Assembly (NCBI RefSeq): GCF_013072695.1
Contig: NZ_LXUK01000012.1
Span: 546 to 64,545 of the forward strand
Source of the DNA: Acinetobacter sp. Ac_5812
GTDB taxonomy: Bacteria > Pseudomonadota > Gammaproteobacteria > Pseudomonadales > Moraxellaceae
Direction of reading: 5' to 3'
DNA: 64,000 nt
Under the pieces are notes generated by a model that was not told the origin of the DNA, searched no databases, and saw only the letters and a program-made list of their open reading frames with translations. Position numbers and translations under genes: made by a program. Shown one piece after another: positions 34,721 through 43,705 of this stretch; the stretch's first letter is position 1, and every line of letters begins with the position of its first letter.

Positions 34721-36453
34721 TGTTTGATTATATAATTGAATTTAAAGATAAAAATGAAGAGAGTGTGATCCATTTAGATAAAATTGAAGATTCAAAATGG
34801 TCTACATACTATATAAACGAGAATTATAATTTTTATATAAGCCCTCCAAAAAGTAAAGGTGAAGTTTATTTTTTTAAAAAATTGATAGTTCTTGGCCGAC
34901 TTTTTGAAAAGAAAGATAACAAGTCTTTTCAAGTGAAAAGTAATAGTGAAATAGATATTACACTTGAAGGATTAATTAAAAACTATTGGGGAAGTTATAT
35001 TGCTATAATTTTAGATAAAGATGAAGTCAGGGTGTTTAGAGATCCAAGTGCTTCAAAAGAGTGTCTATGGTATAGGGATAATGAAAGAGGACTAATATTT
35101 TCGGATATAGAATCCTTGTATAATAAAACAAGGAAGAGATTTGAAGTCAATCATGAATATATTGCATCTACTCTTTATCTTAGTAGAGTAAACAATAATA
35201 GAACAGCTTTAAAAAAAGTTTTAAGTTTAAAGCCTGGATATTGCTTAAATATAAGAGATTGCAACGTGGAGTGCCTTTGGTCACCAGTTCAATTTGTTGG
35301 TAAGAGGAGTAAAGATCAAGATATAAAAATATTTGAGAGAAAGCTTAAAGATACAATAGTAGACTGTATAAAAACTTGGGGGGATGTTTATGATTCTGTA
35401 TTATTAAATCTATCAGGTGGGCTTGATTCAAGCATTGTAGCTATATGCTTAAAGTTATTTAATAATATTTCATTAAATGCACTAAATATTTCTTTCGACA
35501 CTGTAGTTAGCGATGAATTAAAATATGCAAAAGAATTATGTGAAAAATATAATATTCCACTACATGTATTTAAGTTGAATGATCCAAAAATTAATCTGAA
35601 AAGTAAGTTGTCGGTTTTCCCATATCAACATCGCCCTTTAAAATATGGATTAGGATTTGAATCTTTAGACGAGGAAGAGTTACTATTAAAAGATAAGAAA
35701 GTTGAAGCAATATTCTCAGGATGTGGCGGTGATGTATTGTTTCAAAATATGGATTCAATATTTATAACGCAAGACTACTATAGAGATTATGGATTAAAAG
35801 GCTTGTTTAATATTTCTCGACGTGTAGCAGAACTAACAGATAGAACAGTATGGGATGTTTTTGCAAAGTCAATTACTAATAAATATTTTCAAGGTCGAAA
35901 GTATTTATATGAGGGTAGTGTTAATAAGGAGTTGATTAATGATAAATATTCTTTAATTGTTGATAATGACTATGTTTCTCACCCTTGGCATCATATTATA
36001 TCTAGCCTAAATAATGGTAAGAAATTTCAGATTTCAGGGTTAATTGATACTGAAAATTTCTATACATATAGAAAGACATCAGAATATGTAGATATAGTTC
36101 ATCCTCTGCTATCTCAACCCATAATAGAATTATGTTTAAGTATACCCAGTTATTTCTTGACACCTAATTTAATTAATAGAGGATTATTAAGAAATGCGTT
36201 TAAATCGTATCTTCCTAATAGTATATATTTAAGGCGCTCTAAAGGGAAAATTGGTAATTTTTATGATGAAATTATTAAATATAATTACGAAGATATTTGT
36301 GGTACTTTAAATGAAGGAAATTTAATTAGTGCTGAAATATTGTCAAAGGAATGGCTTGACCAAAATATAAAAAAGGGTGTGGTGGATGAAAATATCAGAA
36401 TGCAATTATTTCAGTTAATGACAACAGAAACTTGGTTGGAGAAATTAATGTAA
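34720..36453 (+). CDS. Lasso C protein: asparagine-synthetase-like macrolactam synthetase
   Basis: 577 residues, GTG start overlapping the end of B. The N-terminal part resembles a class II glutaminase domain but lacks the catalytic Cys at position 2 (MFDYI), as expected for lasso cyclases. The ATP pyrophosphatase domain carries the PP-loop LSGGLDSSIV (residues 231-240) and a SGCGGD segment. It would activate the side chain of Glu9 with ATP and close the amide bond to Gly1 while the tail is threaded. It acts in a complex with B. Confidence 0.9.
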   Translation: MFDYIIEFKDKNEESVIHLDKIEDSKWSTYYINENYNFYISPPKSKGEVYFFKKLIVLGRLFEKKDNKSFQVKSNSEIDITLEGLIKNYWGSYIAIILDKDEVRVFRDPSASKECLWYRDNERGLIFSDIESLYNKTRKRFEVNHEYIASTLYLSRVNNNRTALKKVLSLKPGYCLNIRDCNVECLWSPVQFVGKRSKDQDIKIFERKLKDTIVDCIKTWGDVYDSVLLNLSGGLDSSIVAICLKLFNNISLNALNISFDTVVSDELKYAKELCEKYNIPLHVFKLNDPKINLKSKLSVFPYQHRPLKYGLGFESLDEEELLLKDKKVEAIFSGCGGDVLFQNMDSIFITQDYYRDYGLKGLFNISRRVAELTDRTVWDVFAKSITNKYFQGRKYLYEGSVNKELINDKYSLIVDNDYVSHPWHHIISSLNNGKKFQISGLIDTENFYTYRKTSEYVDIVHPLLSQPIIELCLSIPSYFLTPNLINRGLLRNAFKSYLPNSIYLRRSKGKIGNFYDEIIKYNYEDICGTLNEGNLISAEILSKEWLDQNIKKGVVDENIRMQLFQLMTTETWLEKLM

Positions 36454-36463
36454 GAGGATTTGT

Positions 36464-38242
36464 ATGAAAAAAATAATTAATAGTAAGATTTTGTATTTAA
36501 TTGATTTTATTCTTAAATTCATAAAATCAGATTCAGATAAAAATCTAAAAGCAAACTTCTTAATGCTATTTGGAATTATCTTAATATCTTCTTTGGTTAC
36601 GGCTTTATCTCCTGTTGCTTTAAAGTTTTCTATTGATAACTTTAACTTAAACTCAAATTCAGCTATAAAAGTGACTGGAATATTGCTGTTGTTATATGTT
36701 TTATCACAAGGATTGGTAAGAATATTAAGTGATTTTCAATGGTCAGTATATGGCAGGATAGAGCAAAAAATCCATAGGAAAATTAGAATTAATTCTCTTA
36801 AACATATTTCAAATTTACCAATTAGTACACTTCATAAATATAGTTCTGGTCAGCTAATTCAATCAGTGAATAATGGTTTAAGAAGTGTCTCAATGTTTAT
36901 GCAATCTTTTTTACAGGTTGGACTATTAATTTTTTTTCAAATAGTTGGTATTTCTTTAGTTGTTTTAACATTTTATGATTTAAGTTTTTTATTAATTATA
37001 TTGGTTGGGGTTGGTTTCTATGTTTTTTTCTTCTTAAAGGGGAATAGCAATATCGCAATAAAAAATCAAGAGGTAATTGAAAGCCAAAACGAAATAGGAG
37101 CATCACTCCAATCTTCAATTCAATATCCTGATTCTAATAAGTATCTTAATTCTTATAAAGATTATTTGAATATAATTGATAAAAATAGCAGAAGAACACA
37201 ATTAGCATGGACTAGATACTATGATACTTCTATACAAAGTAGTTTAATTACTACTCTAATATTTATAACTACATTAGGAGCTATAACATTTTTAGCATAT
37301 AAAAAGTTATTAGCTGGTAGTATGACAACTGGTGATTTCGTATTAATGGTAACTTATGTGCTTCAACTTGTTAAACCAATTGAAGCTATAGGACAAGTCC
37401 TCAGGCAAATTGATCAGTCAAAGAATCTTTTGGATAATTTTAATAAAATAAACAATTTAGATGAGGAAGCGGAGTTGTGGAAGGGTAAAGATACAGTTGA
37501 TAATAAAACATCAATAGTTTTTGATGATGTGTCTTTTGCTTATCCAGGAAAAGATAAATTCTCTATAACAAATATCAGCTTTAAGATAAAGGAAAAGCAG
37601 AAAATTGCTGTTGTGGGCCCAACTGGATCTGGTAAGTCTACTTTAATAAAATTGTTGAGTGGTTTTTATAATAATTACAGTGGAAATATCTTACTTGGTG
37701 ATACTAATATTAAAGAGTTGGATATTAAAAGTATTCGAGAAAATATTTCTGTTATCTCACAAGAAAGTAATATATATAATTTATCAATTTGGCAAAATAT
37801 TACTATAGGTACGGATTACTCTAAGGGTGATGCTATTAGAGTAGCAAAGGAAATAGGTGTTGATAAATTTATTTCTGCATTACCAGAGGGTTATGATACT
37901 GTTGCAGGAGAACATGGAGTTAAATTTTCTGGTGGTGAAAGGCAGCGTATAGCACTAGCTAGAGCTATACTAAGGAAATCCTCTATTATATTACTGGATG
38001 AACCTACATCATCATTAGATGTGAAAACTGAAAATAATATTATGAACTTAATTTTTGATATTTTTAAAGATAAAACTATACTTATTATTGCTCATCGATT
38101 ACAAAGCATCATTAATGTAGATAAAATTTTTGTGGTTGATGATGGTGTTTTAGTGGAAGAAGGTTCTTATAATGAATTAATGGAGAATGATTTTATATTT
38201 TCTTCTCTAGTAAATTTAAATGATATTAAAAAAATTTCTTAA
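36464..38242 (+). CDS. Lasso D protein: ABC exporter, McjD type
   Basis: 592 residues: an N-terminal membrane domain of six helices (to about residue 310) and one ATPase domain with Walker A GPTGSGKS (385-392), signature KFSGGERQR (487-495), Walker B IILLDEP (508-514) and the H-loop IIAHRL. A homodimer should export the mature peptide and give self-immunity, as McjD does for microcin J25. It has no C39 peptidase domain, consistent with leader removal by B. Ten bases after C. Confidence 0.9.
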   Translation: MKKIINSKILYLIDFILKFIKSDSDKNLKANFLMLFGIILISSLVTALSPVALKFSIDNFNLNSNSAIKVTGILLLLYVLSQGLVRILSDFQWSVYGRIEQKIHRKIRINSLKHISNLPISTLHKYSSGQLIQSVNNGLRSVSMFMQSFLQVGLLIFFQIVGISLVVLTFYDLSFLLIILVGVGFYVFFFLKGNSNIAIKNQEVIESQNEIGASLQSSIQYPDSNKYLNSYKDYLNIIDKNSRRTQLAWTRYYDTSIQSSLITTLIFITTLGAITFLAYKKLLAGSMTTGDFVLMVTYVLQLVKPIEAIGQVLRQIDQSKNLLDNFNKINNLDEEAELWKGKDTVDNKTSIVFDDVSFAYPGKDKFSITNISFKIKEKQKIAVVGPTGSGKSTLIKLLSGFYNNYSGNILLGDTNIKELDIKSIRENISVISQESNIYNLSIWQNITIGTDYSKGDAIRVAKEIGVDKFISALPEGYDTVAGEHGVKFSGGERQRIALARAILRKSSIILLDEPTSSLDVKTENNIMNLIFDIFKDKTILIIAHRLQSIINVDKIFVVDDGVLVEEGSYNELMENDFIFSSLVNLNDIKKIS

Positions 38243-38256
38243 TAAGCGAGGATGAA

Positions 38257-39423
38257 ATGCTAAAGAAATATATGAATCAAGAGGCAATAAATGAATTTAA
38301 TAAACACTATAAAGAATCAAAGTGGTGGTTTAAAAAAAATGCTTTCCAAGACATGAATTTGTTTACTTGGGAAAATTTAAGTGACATAGTCTCTACCCAT
38401 GATTTTGATGATCTAGATTTGGTATTTGCAAAATCTCAGTTACAGTTTAACCCTCTTAGTAAAAAAAGGAAAAAAATTGCTCATACAGTAAATATTTCTA
38501 AAATTTTTTCAGATTATATTAAAGAAGGACATACTTTAATTCTAAATAGTGCACATCGATGGCATCCACCTTTATCTAAATTTTGCTTATGCTTGGGGCA
38601 CGAATTAAGCACCTATACTCAAACAAATATGTATGCTTCATGGAATAAAGATAAAGGTGCATTCGGTAAGCATTGGGATGAACATGATGCTTTAATCATT
38701 CAGCTTGATGGTCGAAAACATTGGAAAATGTTTGGAAAAGCTGATGAAAATGCTGTTTCACATGAATACAGCAAAGGCACGAGTGAAGTGCTTTTAAGTG
38801 AGTTTATTATGGAAAAAGGGGATATATTATATATTCCAATGGGGCAAGTTCATTCTGTTGAGATGGAGGATGATATTTCTTTACATGCGACAGTTGGAAT
38901 TAGAAGGTTAACAGGGCTTGATCTTTTTGCATGGTTGAAAGATCAAGTCGCTAGCCTGCCGGAATTTAGAAAACGAATACCAGATATTAAAGATAAAGCC
39001 GAATTAACAAAATTTATGGAAAATTTTTTCAGGAATCTCTCCACTATCCAGTGGGATACCAAAGCAGGAGCTACGAGCGTAGAAAGCCATATAAAATCTA
39101 AGATTTCTACTAGACCTTATATAAGTTTTCCTAATGTAGGGCTTTCGAGTGAAAACAAACAACTAGATAATAAAAAATTTTCTATTAATTCTTTTATTAC
39201 CTATATAGGTAATCATAAATCAGGGCTCAAAGTTAGTGATGGTGTTAAAAAATGGGTAGTTCCTTCTAGTGTAGCTGTAAGTTTTAAACAACTATTAGAT
39301 GGAGAGTTGGTAGATTATGATTTAATTTGTTTAGAGGGTTTAAATAATGGGATTGATAAAAATATGATTGAAAAAATCTGTAGTGATATGTTAAATGAAG
39401 GAGTGGTAACTTTACACTTATAA
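38257..39423 (+). CDS. JmjC/cupin-4 Fe(II)/2-oxoglutarate oxygenase in the lasso operon
   Basis: 388 residues, resembling the ribosomal oxygenase family (YcfD/RoxA, MINA53, NO66) over its full length: JmjC domain (~60-225), helical dimerisation region and winged-helix-like C-terminus. The iron triad is complete: His139-x-Asp141 (GKHWDEHDALIIQLDGRKHW) and His199 (IPMGQVHS). Lys154 sits where family members have the basic residue that holds 2-oxoglutarate. Those relatives hydroxylate Arg or His in ribosomal proteins. Here the gene lies 14 bases after the exporter and just before the operon terminator, so a tailoring hydroxylase for the lasso peptide is inferred; the target residue is unknown. 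Confidence 0.83.
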   Translation: MLKKYMNQEAINEFNKHYKESKWWFKKNAFQDMNLFTWENLSDIVSTHDFDDLDLVFAKSQLQFNPLSKKRKKIAHTVNISKIFSDYIKEGHTLILNSAHRWHPPLSKFCLCLGHELSTYTQTNMYASWNKDKGAFGKHWDEHDALIIQLDGRKHWKMFGKADENAVSHEYSKGTSEVLLSEFIMEKGDILYIPMGQVHSVEMEDDISLHATVGIRRLTGLDLFAWLKDQVASLPEFRKRIPDIKDKAELTKFMENFFRNLSTIQWDTKAGATSVESHIKSKISTRPYISFPNVGLSSENKQLDNKKFSINSFITYIGNHKSGLKVSDGVKKWVVPSSVAVSFKQLLDGELVDYDLICLEGLNNGIDKNMIEKICSDMLNEGVVTLHL

Positions 39424-39451
39424 TAAATATTTACTAAAATAGTAGTTTTAA

Positions 39452-39483
39452 AAAAGCCTAGAAAATATTCAGGGCTTTTTTAT
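39452..39483 (+). terminator. Terminator of the lasso operon
   Basis: AAAAAAGCCT / AGGGCTTTTTT arms around an 11-base loop, 28 bases after the oxygenase stop. Confidence 0.8.
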
Positions 39484-39688
39484 GCTTATAGAAATATTAA
39501 AATTATACCTTTTTTGATGAAAATTATTAAACTTTAAAAGTTATAATTATTCAACTCTAACAAAATTTTATTCAATATTGATTGAACTATAATAAAACTA
39601 TTGACGTTAATAATTATTTCCAATTCGCTGACCATATTATCATTCGGTTTTTACAGGCTATTTAGTAAAGAGTAACAGAATTATTACT

Positions 39689-39799
39689 TCAGGGGAGTGG
39701 TTTTGTGTGCTTCTCGTCCTTTGCTCGTTGCAATAGGGTAGCTAAGGGGCGGCTTGTGCGTGCTAATTCTTTACTATCAGTCTGTCTACTCTTGCTCAT
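39689..39799 (-). CDS. Possible small protein or fragment (36 aa), doubtful
   Basis: An ORF starting MSKSRQTDSKELARTSRP with a polar, basic composition and higher GC than the lasso genes. It lies between the lasso operon and the integrase remnant. It could be the edge of a lost gene of the original island. No family recognised, ribosome site weak. Confidence 0.25.
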   Translation of the reverse strand: MSKSRQTDSKELARTSRPLATLLQRAKDEKHTKPLP

Positions 39800-39826
39800 T
39801 CGCCACCATAAAGTTGCATTCTGAAT

Positions 39827-40273
39827 TCATGCAATGAGTTTTAAGTAAGGTTTATGGGATGTGGACAAAAAATAAGAATCAAAAACTTTCAATATTGATA
39901 AGCAATTTTGTAAAGCAATCGCTTCTATCCATTGTTCTGCAATATGCCGAAAGCTATTTTTAGCATTTGCTTTTGCCTGCTGTTTTACTTGTTCTCGCAT
40001 CTCAGCAGGATCAATATTATTAGCAATCTGCTGTCTAACCTCGTCACGGCGCTTTCTTGCGGCTTCTAACGTTATCGTCGGGTAAACGCCTAAAGCCAAT
40101 GTATTTCTTTTACTAGTTATAGGACTTGTGTAATCCATTCGCCAATACTTACTTCCATTTTTATGTGTGTATAAGTACAGACCCGCACCGTCCGTATGCT
40201 TATTACTTGAGGAATCTTCAAACTTTAAATTTTTTACTTTGAGTGCTGTTAATTTGTTTAGCTGTCTACCCAT
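39827..40273 (-). pseudogene. Truncated P4-type tyrosine integrase, N-terminal part only
   Basis: 148 residues against the usual ~400. The Arm-DNA-binding domain (DUF4102) is clear: LTALKVKNLKFEDSSSNKHT, GAGLYLYTHKNGSKYWRMDY and LALGVYPTITLEAARKRRDE. The similarity stops soon after FRHIAEQWIEA, and the remaining ~30 residues do not look like integrase. The catalytic domain with the R-H-R-Y residues is missing and was not found in the next 400 bases. The gene starts next to the tRNA-Glu att site, as P4-type integrases do. The island therefore probably cannot excise by itself. Confidence 0.82.
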
Positions 40274-40365
40274 GACAAAATTTTCCAGTACATTTATCTG
40301 ATACCTTTAAATATACCGTTAAAGTACATGGATTTCAGGGGAAGATTGTGAATTCCTATATGCAA

Positions 40366-40400
40366 CAAAAAACCCTTGAACTTAATGAATTCAAGGGTTT
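40366..40400 (-). terminator. Island-supplied terminator for tRNA-Glu
   Basis: On the minus strand, AAACCCTTGAA / TTCAAGGGTTT with an 8-9 base loop, then TTTTTT. It lies 34 bases past the tRNA 3' end, inside the island, and takes the place of the displaced hairpin at 33068. Confidence 0.85.
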
Positions 40401-40433
40401 GTGTACTACTATGGATCACAGTAGATTTGAATT

Positions 40434-40509
40434 TGGCGTCCCTACGGGGATTCGAACCCCGGTTACCGCCGTGAAAGGGCGATGTCCTAGGCCTCTAGAC
40501 GATAGGGAC
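40434..40509 (-). tRNA. tRNA-Glu (anticodon TTC)
   Basis: 76 nt, 5' GTCCCTATCGTCTAGAGGCC through GGTTCGAATCC to an encoded CCA. The acceptor stem GTCCCTA/TAGGGAC pairs fully, the T-loop is GTTCGAATC, and the anticodon loop is CTTTCAC with TTC. Its 3' end is the integration site of the island and remains intact. Confidence 0.97.
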
Positions 40510-40528
40510 TTCTTGAGGTGGGTGTATA

Positions 40529-41194
40529 TTAGGGTTCTGTCACCAAACTGTCAAGAAGGTGAGGAGACAGTTTGTTCAAAATATAGCAAAACAGTTCAGC
40601 CGTCTTTTGAGTATCGTATAAAGCAGAGTGCGCTTCTTTACCATCAAACTCGATTCCAGCCTGAATACAGGCACGTGCCAATACCGTTTGTCCAAACATG
40701 ACCGCACTTAAAGTCACGGTATCAAAGACAGAGAAACTGTGAAACGGGTTTTGATTTTTGGTACCCGAACGTGCAATCGCTGCTTGCAGGAAACCTAAGT
40801 CAAAGTGCGCGTTATGACCCACTAAGACAGCATGGGTACAATGCTGGGCTTTACGCACTTCATTCAATGATTTGAAAATACGACGCAAAGCGCTGCGCTC
40901 ATCTTCTGCCATTGCAACACGCATTGGATTGAATGGATCAATACCAATGAAGTCTAATGAGCGACGGTCAAGATTCGCACCTTCAAAAGGATTGATATGT
41001 GCTTGAAAAGATGGGCCTGGGACAAATTGCCCATTTTCATCATAGACAATTGGGATACAGGCGATTTCAAGTAGTGCATCGGTTTGAGAATTAAAGCCTG
41101 CTGTTTCCACATCGACAACAACAGGTAAAAATCCACGAAAACGCTGACCAATGACAGGCGCTTTGTTTTCTTCTTGGGTCACACTTTTCTCCAT
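40529..41194 (-). CDS. rnt: Ribonuclease T
   Basis: 221 residues, DEDDh exonuclease that trims the 3' ends of tRNA and other stable RNAs. Seen: [20 protein letters not shown] (Asp and Glu), [13 protein letters not shown] (Asp) and [16 protein letters not shown] (His, Asp). RNase T-specific basic/aromatic segments ([15 protein letters not shown]) distinguish it from DnaQ. The start overlaps the end of pyrC by 16 bases. Sitting next to a tRNA gene fits but is not functionally required. Confidence 0.94.
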   Translation of the reverse strand: MEKSVTQEENKAPVIGQRFRGFLPVVVDVETAGFNSQTDALLEIACIPIVYDENGQFVPGPSFQAHINPFEGANLDRRSLDFIGIDPFNPMRVAMAEDERSALRRIFKSLNEVRKAQHCTHAVLVGHNAHFDLGFLQAAIARSGTKNQNPFHSFSVFDTVTLSAVMFGQTVLARACIQAGIEFDGKEAHSALYDTQKTAELFCYILNKLSPHLLDSLVTEP

Positions 41195-42213
41195 TGCAGG
41201 GTTTTACCAGCATGAAGTGGAATAATTTTCTGATCTTCAAGATAATCAAAAGATTCAGCGACGGTAATGTCTTCTTTCACTAAGGTAATGGTTGAGGTAT
41301 TGCGTGGTAGGCCATAGAAATCAGCACCAAACATACTCGCAAAGCCTTCTAGACGCTCTAACTTACCAACCTGATCAAAGGCTTGTGCATAAAGTTCAAT
41401 TGCATTTGGTGCACTATAGCAACCAGCACAACCACAGGCATTCTCTTTGGCATTTTGTGCATGTGGTGCACTGTCAGTACCTAAGAAAAATTTAGGATTA
41501 CCACTGGTTGCGACTTCTAATAAAGTCGTTTGATGAGTCTGACGTTTTAAAATCGGTAAGCAATAGAAATGTGGTTTGACACCACCGACTAACATATCAT
41601 TCCGGTTGAATAATAAATGTTGTGGGGTAATGGTTGCTGCCACATTACGATCTTGTTCCAACACAAAATTCGCCGCATCACTTGTTGTAATGTGTTCTAA
41701 CACGACTTTTAATTTTGGGAACTGTTTCAATAAAGGCGACAGCACTTCATCTAAGAATTTTTTTTCACGATCAAAAATATCAACGTGATTATGCGTCACT
41801 TCTCCATGTAGTAACAATGGAACCTGATGTTCTTCCAGTTGTTCAATCACGGCATACACTTTGCGAATATCACTAACACCATTATCAGAGTTAGTGGTCG
41901 CACCCGCTGGATAAAGCTTGATGGCATTGACGAATTCAGACTCTTTAATTTTACGAACTTCATCTGGAGACGTATGATCGGTAAAATAAAGTACCATGCG
42001 TGGATCAAAATTCAAGCCTTCAGGTACATGGGCAACAATACGCTCGCGATAAGCTAAAGCTTCTTCTACCGTTTTAACGGGTGGGACAAGATTGGGCATA
42101 CAAATTGCGCGGGCAAATTGTTTGGCTAAATCAGGAACAGTACGTTTTAAAGCTAAACCATCACGCAGGTGTGCGTGCCAATCATCAGGCTGCAAAAGTG
42201 TAAGAGTATTCAA
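41179..42213 (-). CDS. pyrC: Dihydroorotase PyrC
   Basis: 344 residues, E. coli-type class II dihydroorotase of pyrimidine synthesis. Metal-binding HAHLRDG at residues ~13-19, the carboxylated Lys in [26 protein letters not shown] and FLGTDSAPH are all present. Upstream partner of rnt in a two-gene operon. Confidence 0.95.
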   Translation of the reverse strand: MNTLTLLQPDDWHAHLRDGLALKRTVPDLAKQFARAICMPNLVPPVKTVEEALAYRERIVAHVPEGLNFDPRMVLYFTDHTSPDEVRKIKESEFVNAIKLYPAGATTNSDNGVSDIRKVYAVIEQLEEHQVPLLLHGEVTHNHVDIFDREKKFLDEVLSPLLKQFPKLKVVLEHITTSDAANFVLEQDRNVAATITPQHLLFNRNDMLVGGVKPHFYCLPILKRQTHQTTLLEVATSGNPKFFLGTDSAPHAQNAKENACGCAGCYSAPNAIELYAQAFDQVGKLERLEGFASMFGADFYGLPRNTSTITLVKEDITVAESFDYLEDQKIIPLHAGKTLQWRKV

Positions 42214-42376
42214 GGTCTACTTCAAACTTAAAAATAATACAAATAATAATGCATAAAGTGTGAAAATGGTAACTAGAATTACGGATAAGTGGTTAAGCAA
42301 AGCGCATGACAAAATGATAATTTATGTTATTTTTTATGCGGCACAAAAATAGTGCAGCATAAAAAGAGTATCTGGG

Positions 42377-43654
42377 ATGGACAACGGCTATGATCTTGAT
42401 CAATTGCGGAGGTCAAAAGAAGACCTCGAGCAGCTTGTTGCCCAACATTCTAAATCTAAGAATACCCATCAAACTTTACCGCAAAAATTAGAAAATGAAT
42501 TCTGGAAATTTAATGTAGATCGAACGCGTCTCAATGCGATTCAGTTCTTCGGTCAAGGTGTGATTACCTATACCATATTTGTGTTGTTGATCCTGCCATC
42601 TAATTTTCTCGTGATTCGTGGAAGTACATATTTTGTCCTCGATTTTATCTACAGTATTCTCAGCTTAATTGTTGTGGGGATTGCACTGTTCTTATTTTGG
42701 GCTTTTTCACGCTTTAAAAGACTCAATCCTTTATTTTATCCTGCTGCTTGCCTGATCGTATTCCTGACCATTGTATTAACCTCATTTTTGATGATGAGTG
42801 TTTCAAATCTGGTGTTGCAAAATCAGGCCATGGTCCTCATTGCATTCCTGTATATGTTGGGTTTTATCCTGAGTGGCATTCGACCACTACATATGTTATG
42901 GATTGGTTCCTTTGCCGCAATTTCGATTTTGTTTCTTTTATATTGGTTTGATAACCCTAGTGATTTTCTCATGATTGGGCGGACACTAATAGGAAGTTTA
43001 CTGCTGGGTTTTTCGATTAGTGTGATGTTGACTTCAAAAGAAAGAAAAATATTTATAAAGTCCAAAATTTCAGAAATTGATGAGCAGATTTTACGGATAC
43101 AAGCATCTGAGTTGTTACATCTGAGTCAGCATGACGAACTGACAGATGTGTCAAATCGACGTACCTTTGAAGAGATGTGTACCTATTACTATGATTTAGC
43201 CTGTAAAGAGCGCAAATCGCTATCGGTCTTATTTATCGATATTGATTATTTTAAAAACTATAATGATTTTTATGGGCATCAAATGGGGGATCAGGTGATT
43301 TCAGCTATTGCGAAAACCATTAAAAGCTCGATTCGACATATGGATTTTATTGCCCGTTATGGTGGGGAAGAATTTGTGGTGTTATTACCTGAAACCTCTG
43401 CACAAGGGGCTTATGCGGTCGCAACCAATATTTATCGTGCCATTGACCGCTTAATGATTCCACATGATAAATCGTTGGTGTCTAATCATGTGACTATTAG
43501 TTTGGGGATTACGGTATTTAACGGCAATCCAAAAATTAGCCAAGATATGTTGATTCATACAGCAGATAAAGCTTTGTATCGAGCAAAACAACTTGGGCGC
43601 AATCAGATTTATTATCAGCCTTTACCGAATATAGAAGAAAGTATTTTGAAATAA
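42377..43654 (+). CDS. Membrane-bound diguanylate cyclase (GGDEF)
   Basis: 425 residues. A cytoplasmic N-terminal stretch, six predicted membrane helices (~58-218), a short linker helix and a GGDEF domain (250-418) with the active GGEEF at 329-333, the metal Asp in FIDIDYFK and an inhibitory I-site RHMD (320-323) exactly five residues before the motif. It should make cyclic di-GMP from GTP and be feedback-inhibited. The membrane part is an uncharacterised sensor. Divergent from pyrC by 163 bases. Confidence 0.92.
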   Translation: MDNGYDLDQLRRSKEDLEQLVAQHSKSKNTHQTLPQKLENEFWKFNVDRTRLNAIQFFGQGVITYTIFVLLILPSNFLVIRGSTYFVLDFIYSILSLIVVGIALFLFWAFSRFKRLNPLFYPAACLIVFLTIVLTSFLMMSVSNLVLQNQAMVLIAFLYMLGFILSGIRPLHMLWIGSFAAISILFLLYWFDNPSDFLMIGRTLIGSLLLGFSISVMLTSKERKIFIKSKISEIDEQILRIQASELLHLSQHDELTDVSNRRTFEEMCTYYYDLACKERKSLSVLFIDIDYFKNYNDFYGHQMGDQVISAIAKTIKSSIRHMDFIARYGGEEFVVLLPETSAQGAYAVATNIYRAIDRLMIPHDKSLVSNHVTISLGITVFNGNPKISQDMLIHTADKALYRAKQLGRNQIYYQPLPNIEESILK

Positions 43655-43689
43655 AAAAACCGAATATCAAGCACTGATATTCGGTTTTT
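43654..43689. terminator. Bidirectional terminator between the cyclase and the transpeptidase
   Basis: AAAAAACCGAATATC / GATATTCGGTTTTT with a 7-base loop. Confidence 0.92.
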
Positions 43690-43705
43690 GTAGAAAATGC
43701 CTAGA

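Larger units (their letters stand above)
33105..40452. mobile_element. Genomic island at tRNA-Glu carrying a lasso peptide cluster
   Basis: About 7.3 kb between two identical 23-base repeats (33105-33127 and 40430-40452). The right copy is the 3' end of tRNA-Glu plus four flanking bases; the left is a loose duplicate. A P4-type integrase remnant sits next to the tRNA, as is usual for tRNA islands. Composition differs sharply from the flanks: 10 of 60 bases are G or C in 36481-36540 against 26 of 60 in 30481-30540, and AGA and ATA codons are frequent in the cargo. All cargo genes belong to one lasso peptide pathway. Confidence 0.88.

Noticed and set aside
40348..40701. Plus-strand ORF of 117 codons
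   Set aside because: It runs across the island terminator, tRNA-Glu and the end of rnt on the other strand.
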